The notes under the pieces were generated by a model. That model had not been told where the DNA came from. It did no database searches and was given only the letters and a program-made list of their open reading frames with translations. The position numbers and the translations under genes were made by a program. A DNA stretch of 64,000 nt, taken from the NCBI RefSeq assembly GCF_007050985.1, contig NZ_VHSF01000001.1, positions 1,054,001 through 1,118,000 of the forward strand, written 5' to 3'. Below, one piece after another: positions 53,237 to 61,659 of the stretch. The first letter of the stretch is position 1. Each line of letters starts with the position of its first letter. Source of the stretch: Christiangramia sabulilitoris. GTDB taxonomy: Bacteria > Bacteroidota > Bacteroidia > Flavobacteriales > Flavobacteriaceae.

Positions 53237-54589
53237 TTATTCCCACTTGTTTTCTGCTTCTGCACCGCCCCAGATAAGGGTAGCCAGATAAGGATTATCA
53301 ATAAATGGATTCCTGTTGCCCTGAGCAGCCTCGATGGCATTGTTACGCTGTATCTCAAAATCTGAAACCGGGTCTTCAATATTCCATTTTAAGAAAAGTT
53401 CTAAATTTCCAACATCAGAAAAGTTATCTCCATATCTCACATTAACATACATGATTATCCTGGCCACATCACCTTTCCACTCATCTCCGGGATACCATTG
53501 ATCGTCTCCTATAAGTTTATTGTTCCCACTACCATCAGTAAAAGGATAATTCCATCTTGCCTCATTAACATCGGCATCGGCAACTCTCAATACGTGAAGA
53601 TCGTTTTTAGACTCTTCAGTATTTAGCTTAGACTGCGGGTAAACATGTTCTGTATTATAGGTTTGAGGATTATAACTATTAGATCCAGACTGGTATTCTT
53701 CCCAATACCTGCTTTCTCCGGTATACATCAGGATCACATTTTCAGGGTTATTTAGATCCTCATCGGCATCATACAAATAATCATGACGATCTGTATATTC
53801 CAGAAATACAGTTTGATTGGCTGAAGTATGATCTGAAACGAATTCGTAGTTGAGTTCTGTACTGGCAGAAATACTTAGATCTGAATAATAATCTGCAAGT
53901 TCTGAAGGAAAATTAAAAGTTATTGATTCTACTACATTTACCGTAACCAGAGCTGAAGAACAGGTAGACTCCACGTCGTCGTCACAAATTGTATAAGAGA
54001 AAGTATCTTCTCCCTTATAACCGGAAGCCGGGGTATAAGTTACCGTTCCGTCGTTATTAAGAACAGCGGTTCCTCCGGCAGAAGTGGTCGTTTCTACTGA
54101 AAATATACCTGCTTCATCTAAAAGATCATCGTTAGCCAGCAGATTATCTATAGTAAGAGTTTGATTTACCACTGTATTGGTTTCATCGGCATTAGCCTGT
54201 GGCGCGCCTTCATCCTGCACGGTAATACTCACAGTAGCTGTAGAGCAATTATTATCTGAATCACAAATTGTATAGGTAAAAGTATCCACACCAGTAAAAT
54301 CTGCTGCCGGGAAATATGTGAAGCTCCCATCACGGTTATCTGTTATTTGGCCGCCATTGGCAGTGTATTCATCAAATTCTTCCAGCCTGGCATTATTTTC
54401 CAAAGCATCATTATCTAAATAACCATCCAATCTGCTTTCATCATCTTCTACTACAGTAAATGAATCATCATTGGCAACGGGGTCTTTTTGTACCGGTTCC
54501 GGAGTTACTTCTGTACCCGGACCAGGATTTTCCTCTGTGCTACAACCTACGAGTATTAGCGTAAGTGCTGCCAGCATCAACTTTTTCAT
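53237..54589 (-). CDS. Endonuclease I family lipoprotein with two cadherin-like repeats
   Basis: A 450-residue cell-anchored nuclease. Signal MKKLMLAALTLILVGC gives acylated Cys16. Two tandem-95/cadherin-like Ig modules follow (about 37-130 and 131-225), each ending in a DTFTYTICD or DTFSYTICD motif, as a stalk. The catalytic endonuclease I domain covers about 230-450, with the HNH-like ββα-Me core NTEHVYPQSKL (His near 315) and DLHVLRVADADVNEARWNYPF. Such enzymes cut DNA or RNA non-specifically. Lipid anchor plus stalk put the nuclease on the cell surface or in the periplasm, facing outwards by inference. No sorting domain for type 9 secretion is present. Confidence 0.92.
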   Translation of the reverse strand: MKKLMLAALTLILVGCSTEENPGPGTEVTPEPVQKDPVANDDSFTVVEDDESRLDGYLDNDALENNARLEEFDEYTANGGQITDNRDGSFTYFPAADFTGVDTFTYTICDSDNNCSTATVSITVQDEGAPQANADETNTVVNQTLTIDNLLANDDLLDEAGIFSVETTTSAGGTAVLNNDGTVTYTPASGYKGEDTFSYTICDDDVESTCSSALVTVNVVESITFNFPSELADYYSDLSISASTELNYEFVSDHTSANQTVFLEYTDRHDYLYDADEDLNNPENVILMYTGESRYWEEYQSGSNSYNPQTYNTEHVYPQSKLNTEESKNDLHVLRVADADVNEARWNYPFTDGSGNNKLIGDDQWYPGDEWKGDVARIIMYVNVRYGDNFSDVGNLELFLKWNIEDPVSDFEIQRNNAIEAAQGNRNPFIDNPYLATLIWGGAEAENKWE

Positions 54590-54663
54590 ATTAAAAATTT
54601 TAGGCTTAATTCAAATTGAAATTTGGATTACAAATATCTAAATTTTAGACATTAATCGAATAA

Positions 54664-54699
54664 AAAAACCTCCCGGACTTTAACGTTCAGGAGGTTTTT
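54664..54699 (-). terminator. Terminator of the receptor/repeat-lipoprotein unit
   Basis: A ten-base-pair stem AAAAACCTCC/GGAGGTTTTT with a further weak inner stem, followed on the minus strand by a run of seven T. It lies 24 bases after the lipoprotein stop. Confidence 0.85.
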
Positions 54700-54723
54700 A
54701 TTAATGATATTCAGGATAATAGA

Positions 54724-55884
54724 CTATTCCTGGTAGATCCATACACCACCCTCTTTGATAAGGTAAAGTGTTTCAGATACTGTTGAACCTACATAAGTAT
54801 CAAATGTAACTTCATATTTCTGACCATCTTCAGCAGAAGGCATCATTCTGTCTAGAAGGAAATTCATAGCTTCAAGCAGCATAGTATCATTCCAGTAATT
54901 GTCACTGGTAGATCTTCTGTCAAAACTGCTAAAGTAAGCCACGTTATCTCCCGGACCAGGATACTCTTCGATAAATTCATTTCCAATTAATCCGTAATCT
55001 GAACTATCGAAAGTATACTTAATAGTATTATCTGGAACCCAGGTAGTACCATCATGACCAAACTGAAGTGATTCATTTATCACATTATTATAAACAGCCC
55101 ATGTAGAACCATCATAAACGAAATACTTTACATAGCTGTAAGTAGTTCTGTCATCGGTTTTACCGTCACCATCTACATCATCTACATCTGTAGTGTAAAG
55201 TTTGTACATGATAGAAGTGATGTCTCCATTTTTAGGATTACCATACTTCATTTTCTCATTAAGGAAAATAGGTAATTTAGCTTCTGCCTCATCCTCGCTT
55301 GAGAAATTAGGGTAGCTTTCGCCCATAGCTTCGTATTCATCATCTGTAAGACCAGGAATCATCATCCACTCTCCATTCAATAAAAGGAAACCGTTGTTTA
55401 CTTCTGAAAGACCTCCATCATAATAGTCGTAGGTAAGAGAAACCAAAGTTCTATTTTCAGCATCTGCAAACTTATCCTCGATAAGATCCATTACCTGCCA
55501 TTGTCTGTCGAAACTGGCATACTGGTCATCACCGTACTGCTCGTAATCTTCGTTAGTTACCTCATAAACGATAAGGCTTCTCTCATCTCTTTTAGGAGCA
55601 TATAACTTGAAAGTTACATTAGCCAGAGATCCTTTACCCCATACAGGGTATTTGTTACTTAATAGACCAGGAATCATTTCTTTAGCATCATCAAGATTGC
55701 TGAAGTTTCCATAAGAAAGGTCTAATGCATCGTAATCCTCATCTGTAAGAGTATAGTCTACAACGCCTTCGATGCTTTGAGCTTCAAGGTTTGCATCTAT
55801 TTCATCATGAATGTCTTCCATTGGCTCACAGCTGGTAAAAGCAAGGCCAACGAACATCATTAGAAAGTATATTGACTTTTTCAT
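54724..55884 (-). CDS. Acidic lipoprotein built of four diverged repeats
   Basis: No family recognised. The signal ends in FTSC with Cys19; EPMEDIHDE follows, acidic as in surface lipoproteins of the phylum. Four related modules are visible at about residues 44-95, 107-155, 177-230 and 290-364. Each opens with Y/x-x-x-T/S-x-(D/E)-(D/E)-Y, has an F/S-rich turn, a helix and a strand ending in KLY, YDYY, KLY or FDTY. Short strands of the type (D/N)GxxW follow (GEWMMI, GSTWAVY, GTTWVP, GGVWIY). The gene starts 11 bases after a TonB-receptor stop, so it is probably the receptor's ligand-binding partner in place of a SusD. Ligand unknown. Confidence 0.75.
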   Translation of the reverse strand: MKKSIYFLMMFVGLAFTSCEPMEDIHDEIDANLEAQSIEGVVDYTLTDEDYDALDLSYGNFSNLDDAKEMIPGLLSNKYPVWGKGSLANVTFKLYAPKRDERSLIVYEVTNEDYEQYGDDQYASFDRQWQVMDLIEDKFADAENRTLVSLTYDYYDGGLSEVNNGFLLLNGEWMMIPGLTDDEYEAMGESYPNFSSEDEAEAKLPIFLNEKMKYGNPKNGDITSIMYKLYTTDVDDVDGDGKTDDRTTYSYVKYFVYDGSTWAVYNNVINESLQFGHDGTTWVPDNTIKYTFDSSDYGLIGNEFIEEYPGPGDNVAYFSSFDRRSTSDNYWNDTMLLEAMNFLLDRMMPSAEDGQKYEVTFDTYVGSTVSETLYLIKEGGVWIYQE

Positions 55885-55895
55885 TTTATTATGTT

Positions 55896-58436
55896 TTAGA
55901 AATTAAGTTTTGCTCCAATAGTATATGTTCTTCCGAAACCGTACCATACAAGAGCTTCCTGAGCTGTTGAGTTTCCTCTGTCACGAGCATCAGCGATATA
56001 TTCAGTATCCAACAGGTTGTTCACGTTACCGTTTAAAGTAGCACGAAGCGATCCTATATCAAATCCATAAGTAAGACCTGCGTCAAGTAGACCGTAAGCA
56101 GGAGCTTCCCATGCCTGTCCCTGATCTGCATCTGATCTTCCGTTAGGATCGAAATCTGCATAGTAATTATCGTAGAAGTTATAATCTAAACGTAGTTTTA
56201 CGTCTTCGATCACTTCATAGTTAGCTCCCAAAGCGAATGTTGTTTGAGCAGCATCACCTACTTTAAGATCCTCGATGAAAAGGTTCACTGTACGAACAAG
56301 GTTTTGCTCTTCGTCGAATACCTGAACATCTGTTACATTGTTAGCCCATCTCCAGTCTCCAATAGAAGCCATACCTGTTAAAGTAAGCTCATCGAATGGA
56401 CGGTAAGAGAAGTCTACCTCGATACCCTGGTGAAGTGCATTAACACCTAAAATGTTTGCAGATCCAAAAGTTCCATCCTGGTTTCTGAAAGATTGCGTAA
56501 GAGTTCTGTCATCCCACTGAGTTCTGTAAAGGTTTACATTAGCTCTGAAGTTTTCAGCACGGTAACCGTAACCTAGCTCAGCACTAAAGATCTTTTGATT
56601 TTCAGCATCAGCGTTGATGTCATTCTGGAAATTAAGGAATACTGCATTAAAAAATGGAGCCTTCTCAAAATATCCAACGTTAGCGAATACGTTATGGTGA
56701 GCATCCAGGTTGTAGTTAGCACCACCTTTTGCGCTATATCCAAAGAAATTCTGGAAATCTGTTTCCTGAAGAGGATCACTATCAAGATAGTTGAAGTAAT
56801 CGATTCTCTTATAAGAAGTATTTGAAGCAGCAAGAGCAACAAAAGCAGAAAGGTCATTTTTAGAATACTCTAACTGAGTGAATACACCTTCCCAAAGAAC
56901 GATACCATCATTCCAGTAAGAGATCTTATCTCCTACCATTGCAGGATTGTTAAGATCGTTTTCGTTACTATCGTCATCAAGGAAATAAGAACCACCTAGA
57001 AGATCTGTAACTTCCTGGAAGTGTTTTCCTTTATAATATCTAAGATCTACACCACCAATTAATTCAATATCGTCAGTGATTGCAGTAGATAGAGTAGATA
57101 AAGCTCCGTACCAGTTGTGATCGTTACGTGATGCTCTTAAAATAGTTTCAGAACCTAAAGCTCCTCTTTCTACGTTCTCGTCTACGATAAGATCAAGATT
57201 CACAGGCTCTAAATATCCATCACGGTATTCAGAATCCAAACCAAATTTGTTTACACCTGCAAAACCTCCACCACCTCCGGTACCGAAAGAAGCGTATACT
57301 GCAGTAGAAAGATTTGTTTTTTCAGAAATATCCCAGAAGTGATTAAGAGACATTTGTGGCTTGTGGTAGAAGTTATCTTCTATATGAGTAACCTGACCGT
57401 TCTGGAATCCCCAGTCACGGTTAAATTTAATTCCTCTTTCACTTTCTCTGAAAGTTGAGATTAATTCTCTGTTCTGACGCTGACCGTGTCTCTGTGGAGC
57501 ACCAAAAGCAGTAAAAGATAATTCATGATCTTCGCCAAATTGTTTTGCGAAGTTAATGAAGTAAGAGTATCCTTCGAATTCAGTCCCGTCTACAAAACCA
57601 TTACCTGTAGTTCTTGAAGCAGAAACTGTAGCAGCTACTCCGTTATCAAGCAATCCTGTAGAAACGGTAGCACCATACTTAGTGTAACCATCGTTACCAG
57701 TAGTCATAAGTACATTCCCTCCAACTTCAGCATCTGTAGTTTTAGTAAGGATGTTAACAGTACCACCAATAGAAGGTACAGCAAGTTTAGAAGCACCAAG
57801 ACCTCTTTGAACCTGCATAGAACGGGTTACGTCTGAAAGACCAGCCCAGTTACTCCAGTATACACGACCGTTTTCCATGTCGTTTACCGGTACACCATTG
57901 ATCATTACCGCAATGTTCTCTGAGTTGAATCCACGAAGTCTTAACTGCGCATCTCCAAATCCACCACCAGCTTTAGTAGCATAGATACCAGGTGTAGATT
58001 TTAAGATCTCCGGGAATTCCTGGTTACCAAGTTTAGTTTCGATGTCGGCAGCTTTGATAGTAGAAACAGCTACTGGGGTCTTACGGTCTATCGCAAGAGA
58101 GTAACTTGTAACCACGATCTCATCTAGCGCATCTGCGTCTGGCGTAAGAACGATTTGTCCTAAATCCTGAGTAGCTCCATTTGCTACAGAGAAATTTAGA
58201 GTTTTAGCTTCGTAACCAACGAAACTAATTTCGATAGTTCCTTTTGCCTTGTTTACCTTAAGACTAAATTCACCATCAAAATTTGTAGTAGTACCATTGT
58301 TTGTTCCTGGCACCATTACAGTAGCTCCAGGAAGTGGTCCATCCATTTCAGAATCGATTACCGTTCCGGTAACAGTTCCCTGAGCAAAAATCGTAGCAGA
58401 TGCAAAGAACATCGCTAGGAATAATAATTTCCTCAT
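55896..58436 (-). CDS. TonB-dependent receptor paired with the four-repeat lipoprotein
   Basis: An 846-residue outer-membrane transporter: signal (1-18), carboxypeptidase-like regulatory domain (GTVTGTVIDSEMDGPLPGAT, about 20-110), plug with LRLRGFNSENIAVMINGVPV and VYWSNWAGLSDVTRSM, and a barrel ending GRTYTIGAKLNF with the usual terminal Phe. It is a close paralogue of the receptor at 58726: the first 240 residues can be aligned almost throughout. First gene of a two-gene unit with the repeat lipoprotein, ending at a strong terminator. Substrate unknown. Confidence 0.93.
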   Translation of the reverse strand: MRKLLFLAMFFASATIFAQGTVTGTVIDSEMDGPLPGATVMVPGTNNGTTTNFDGEFSLKVNKAKGTIEISFVGYEAKTLNFSVANGATQDLGQIVLTPDADALDEIVVTSYSLAIDRKTPVAVSTIKAADIETKLGNQEFPEILKSTPGIYATKAGGGFGDAQLRLRGFNSENIAVMINGVPVNDMENGRVYWSNWAGLSDVTRSMQVQRGLGASKLAVPSIGGTVNILTKTTDAEVGGNVLMTTGNDGYTKYGATVSTGLLDNGVAATVSASRTTGNGFVDGTEFEGYSYFINFAKQFGEDHELSFTAFGAPQRHGQRQNRELISTFRESERGIKFNRDWGFQNGQVTHIEDNFYHKPQMSLNHFWDISEKTNLSTAVYASFGTGGGGGFAGVNKFGLDSEYRDGYLEPVNLDLIVDENVERGALGSETILRASRNDHNWYGALSTLSTAITDDIELIGGVDLRYYKGKHFQEVTDLLGGSYFLDDDSNENDLNNPAMVGDKISYWNDGIVLWEGVFTQLEYSKNDLSAFVALAASNTSYKRIDYFNYLDSDPLQETDFQNFFGYSAKGGANYNLDAHHNVFANVGYFEKAPFFNAVFLNFQNDINADAENQKIFSAELGYGYRAENFRANVNLYRTQWDDRTLTQSFRNQDGTFGSANILGVNALHQGIEVDFSYRPFDELTLTGMASIGDWRWANNVTDVQVFDEEQNLVRTVNLFIEDLKVGDAAQTTFALGANYEVIEDVKLRLDYNFYDNYYADFDPNGRSDADQGQAWEAPAYGLLDAGLTYGFDIGSLRATLNGNVNNLLDTEYIADARDRGNSTAQEALVWYGFGRTYTIGAKLNF

Positions 58437-58506
58437 TGTGTTATTGTTTGTGTTTGATTAAAATTCGGTGCAAAAAAAAGCAATTCTTACATAATAACCA
58501 TTATCT

Positions 58507-58530
58507 AAATGTTAAGAGTTTTAACTTTTT
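58507..58530. promoter_or_regulatory. Dyad upstream of the receptor gene at 58436
   Basis: AAATGTTAAGAG-TTTTAACTTTTT contains GTTAA-N5-TTAAC (58511-58525). The same AAATGTTAAGA and TTTAACTTTT words lie upstream of the paralogous receptor at 61473, suggesting an inherited control site. Confidence 0.4.
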
Positions 58531-58672
58531 ACGATTTAAAAAGACCATTTTTAGCAGTTTTAACAAGACAAACCGAAGAATTTCCTACAAAAATTATTAC
58601 AATATTCTGATTTACAGGATGTTATGCATGCATAGTAAACACGCTTTTATTGTTAATAAATTTTCCACAAAA

Positions 58673-58698
58673 AAGCCCGGATGAAATCATCCGGGCTT
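58673..58698 (-). terminator. Terminator of the receptor gene at 58726
   Basis: A 12-base-pair stem AAGCCCGGATGA/TCATCCGGGCTT with a two-base loop, followed on the minus strand by a T-run, 27 bases after the stop. The rest of the 289-base gap holds the upstream region of the next receptor. Confidence 0.9.
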
Positions 58699-58725
58699 AT
58701 AAATTTTGATTTAAGTATCTAAAAA

Positions 58726-61473
58726 CTAGAAGTTATACCTCAGCATTAAGTTCCAGGTTCTACCCCAGCCAAAGAATACCCTGTTGGAAGTATTTATCCC
58801 GTCGTAAGTTGGGTCTCCGGGACTGGCAAACCTGTTGGTATCGGCCTCTGATATATAAATCTTATCGGTCACATTATTCACATTTACTCTAAAACTAAGA
58901 GAAGTATCGGTGAAATCTAACCTGTATCCCGCACCCACATCCAGCAAACCAAAGGAAGGCAATTCCAATGCTTTAAAATCTGTATCTCCAAAAGCATCTG
59001 TAGCATCAAAATCTGCATAAAGATTATCTGCAAACCTGTAAGTAGCGTCTACATCCAAACCAGATATAATCTCATAATCTGCTCCCAGACTGGCAGTAAA
59101 CTGCGCGGCATCACCCACTTTCACACCATCAAGTTCAAGAATGGCCGTTTCAGGATTTCCATTTTCATCCAGGATAGGCGCCTGGTCATTATCAAAGAAT
59201 GAAGCTTCCACATCACCGTCGAATTCCCAATTCCCAATAGAAAGCATACCGGTAATTTTAAACTGATCTGTCACTCTCGCCACAGCATCAACCTCGATTC
59301 CCGTATGCACCTGTTTTATACCTAACAAGTTAGCAGTACCTCTCACCTCATTTGGTTCCCCGGCATTAAAAGTAGCACCTACACTTTCAAATCTGTCTTC
59401 CCAACTGGTTCTGTAAAGGTTAACATTGGCCCTTAAAAAACTGGATCTGAAACCATAACCAAGTTCAGTACCTATTACCGTCTCATTAGTAAGATCTGGA
59501 TTCACGGTATTGCTAAAATTGATAAACACCGCATCGAACAATGGTTGCTTGGAGTAATAACCGGCATTGGCAAATACATTATGGTTTTCATTAATGTTCC
59601 AGTTCACACCACCTTTAATATTACCCCCAAGAATATTTTCAAAATCTGTTTTTTCAGGAGGTACCTCTCCGAATAATTCCTCTCTGGCAAAACCCTGATT
59701 AGATAATGAACCCTGAACGAAAGCCGAGATCTCATCTCCTACATATTCCAGCTGCCCGAATACCCCGGCCCAGTTCACATAACCAATATTATAGTAGTCT
59801 ATCTTTTGTTCCTCATCGATATCAGCAAAAACCCACCAGGGCTGGTCTGCATCATAAGTTTCCCTGAAAATATTGGTCTGGCTGTCATCATCTGTAGGAT
59901 TATTTCTATCATCGGTTTGCTGATAAGCATCCCCGCCTAATAGATCATTTACCCTGCGATAATGAAAACCCTTGTAATTCCTAAGGTCGATACCCACATC
60001 CAGAGTCAGGGTTTCAGATAATTCATTGCTTAAATTTGCCAGGATACCGTACCAGTTATGTGAATTTATGGATGCTCTCCTGGTAATTCCATTGGTATTT
60101 AATTCATTATCGTTCCTGTCACTGTTATTTAAGAACAGTCCATCAATTCTTTCCCTGGGCTGATCGCTAAAATCTGGCACCAACTGACCACTGTTATAAG
60201 CGATAATATCATCAACTCTTACCAATCCATCTTCAGATCTAGGTAATTGAAACTGACGCTGACCATTGATCTCTCCTATTTCACCGGTTCCACCACCACG
60301 CCCAAAGGACGCGTAGGCCGATGTTGATAATTTAGAAACACTATTTATATCCCAGTCCCAATTCAATGAAATAATGGGTTTATGGTAAAAATTACGTCTG
60401 AAGTTAAATTCTTCGCCGTTTCTAAGTCCCCAGTCACTATTATATTTAATGTCTGGCTCTCCTGCTTCATCACTATACCTGATATAATCCCTGATAGAAG
60501 GAGCGAAAGATCTCTGGTGGTGCCACTGTGGCGCTCCGGTTACCGTGAATTGAAAATCATGATCATCATTAGGCCTGAAGCCCAGACCGAAATAATAGTT
60601 ATAACCTTCGAACTCGGTTCCATCTACATAACCATCTCCACTGGTTCTACTTAATAATGCCGTAGCAGAAAATCCGCTATCCATTAATCCGGTGTTATAG
60701 GATGCAATGGTCTTTATATATGAATCATTACCTATACCCTGGGAAATAAATCCACCTTCATTTCTTTCTGCAGACCTGGTCACCACGTTAATGGTACCAC
60801 CTACAGAGGAGACCGCGAGCTTGGAAGAACCAAGACCTCGCTGCACCTGGATGGCAGTAGCCACATCACTAAGACCCGCCCAGTTACTCCAGAATATCAA
60901 ACCGTTTTCCATATCATTTACCGGTACACCGTTGATCATAACCGCTGAGTTTTGCGTATCAAAACCACGAATATTTATCCTGGCATCCCCGAATCCCCCA
61001 CCTTGTTTGGTAGCATAGATCGAAGGAGTGGTACTTAATATTTCAGGGAATTCCTGGTTACCGAGTTTTTCCTGGATCTCTTCCATTTTTATGGTAGAAA
61101 CTGCCACCGGAGTTTGCCGGTCTTTCGCAAGGTCGGCAATACTGGTGATAACCACTTCGGCCAGGGCATTGGCATCAGGATTAAGAAGGATCTGTCCCAG
61201 ATCTACCGTGCCGCCCTGGGGAACATTGAACTGTACGGTTTTAGGCTCGTAACCTACAAAACTAATCCGGATCTTTCCCGTAGAACTTTCAACCTGGAGA
61301 CTAAAATTCCCGTCGAAATCTGTCATCGCGCCTTGTTGTGTGCCAACCACCATGACATTGGCACCCGGCAGGGGGCCATCCATTTCGGGATCCATAACCT
61401 TACCGGTAATGGTTCCCTGAGCAAATACTGAAGCCGATGCAAGAAACATCGCGTAGAGTAGAAATTTTTTCAT
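58726..61473 (-). CDS. TonB-dependent receptor, paralogue of the 55896 receptor
   Basis: A 915-residue outer-membrane transporter: signal MKKFLLYAMFLASASVFAQ, carboxypeptidase-like domain (GTITGKVMDPEMDGPLPGAN), plug with INIRGFDTQNSAVMINGVPV and IFWSNWAGLSDVATAIQ, barrel ending NLMLRYNF. It is some 70 residues longer than the paralogue, mainly in barrel loops rich in Asp, Asn and Arg, which is where ligand specificity would change. It has no lipoprotein partner of its own and forms a single-gene unit. Substrate unknown; tandem duplication followed by divergence is the likely origin. Confidence 0.93.
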   Translation of the reverse strand: MKKFLLYAMFLASASVFAQGTITGKVMDPEMDGPLPGANVMVVGTQQGAMTDFDGNFSLQVESSTGKIRISFVGYEPKTVQFNVPQGGTVDLGQILLNPDANALAEVVITSIADLAKDRQTPVAVSTIKMEEIQEKLGNQEFPEILSTTPSIYATKQGGGFGDARINIRGFDTQNSAVMINGVPVNDMENGLIFWSNWAGLSDVATAIQVQRGLGSSKLAVSSVGGTINVVTRSAERNEGGFISQGIGNDSYIKTIASYNTGLMDSGFSATALLSRTSGDGYVDGTEFEGYNYYFGLGFRPNDDHDFQFTVTGAPQWHHQRSFAPSIRDYIRYSDEAGEPDIKYNSDWGLRNGEEFNFRRNFYHKPIISLNWDWDINSVSKLSTSAYASFGRGGGTGEIGEINGQRQFQLPRSEDGLVRVDDIIAYNSGQLVPDFSDQPRERIDGLFLNNSDRNDNELNTNGITRRASINSHNWYGILANLSNELSETLTLDVGIDLRNYKGFHYRRVNDLLGGDAYQQTDDRNNPTDDDSQTNIFRETYDADQPWWVFADIDEEQKIDYYNIGYVNWAGVFGQLEYVGDEISAFVQGSLSNQGFAREELFGEVPPEKTDFENILGGNIKGGVNWNINENHNVFANAGYYSKQPLFDAVFINFSNTVNPDLTNETVIGTELGYGFRSSFLRANVNLYRTSWEDRFESVGATFNAGEPNEVRGTANLLGIKQVHTGIEVDAVARVTDQFKITGMLSIGNWEFDGDVEASFFDNDQAPILDENGNPETAILELDGVKVGDAAQFTASLGADYEIISGLDVDATYRFADNLYADFDATDAFGDTDFKALELPSFGLLDVGAGYRLDFTDTSLSFRVNVNNVTDKIYISEADTNRFASPGDPTYDGINTSNRVFFGWGRTWNLMLRYNF

Positions 61474-61525
61474 AGTTAGAAATTTGTTGTTTTTATCTAA
61501 AAATCGCTATAAAAAAAGCCAATTT

Positions 61526-61570
61526 TGAATCTTAAAAAATTAGGGAAATGTTAAGATTCAAAAATTTAAC
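61526..61570. promoter_or_regulatory. Inverted repeat upstream of the receptor gene at 61473
   Basis: TGAATCTTAA (61526-61535) and TTAAGATTCA (61551-61560) are perfect ten-base inverse copies 53 bases upstream of the ATG. Overlapping this is GTTAA-N11-TTAAC (61550-61570), related to the dyad before the paralogous receptor. Confidence 0.4.
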
Positions 61571-61602
61571 TTTTGTCTGATATCAAATTACAACAAAAAA
61601 AT

Positions 61603-61624
61603 AAGCGCCTGATAACAAGCGCTT
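61603..61624 (-). terminator. Terminator of pgi
   Basis: AAGCGC pairs with GCGCTT around a ten-base loop, followed on the minus strand by a run of seven T; 36 bases after the pgi stop. Confidence 0.75.
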
Positions 61625-61659
61625 TAAACTACGAACAGGTTTTTAACAACCGGTCTTAT

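Noticed and set aside
58726-61473. SusC-type receptor assignment
   Set aside because: There is no SusD-like partner anywhere near and the plug carries the WSNWAGL pattern instead of the SusC-type signature.
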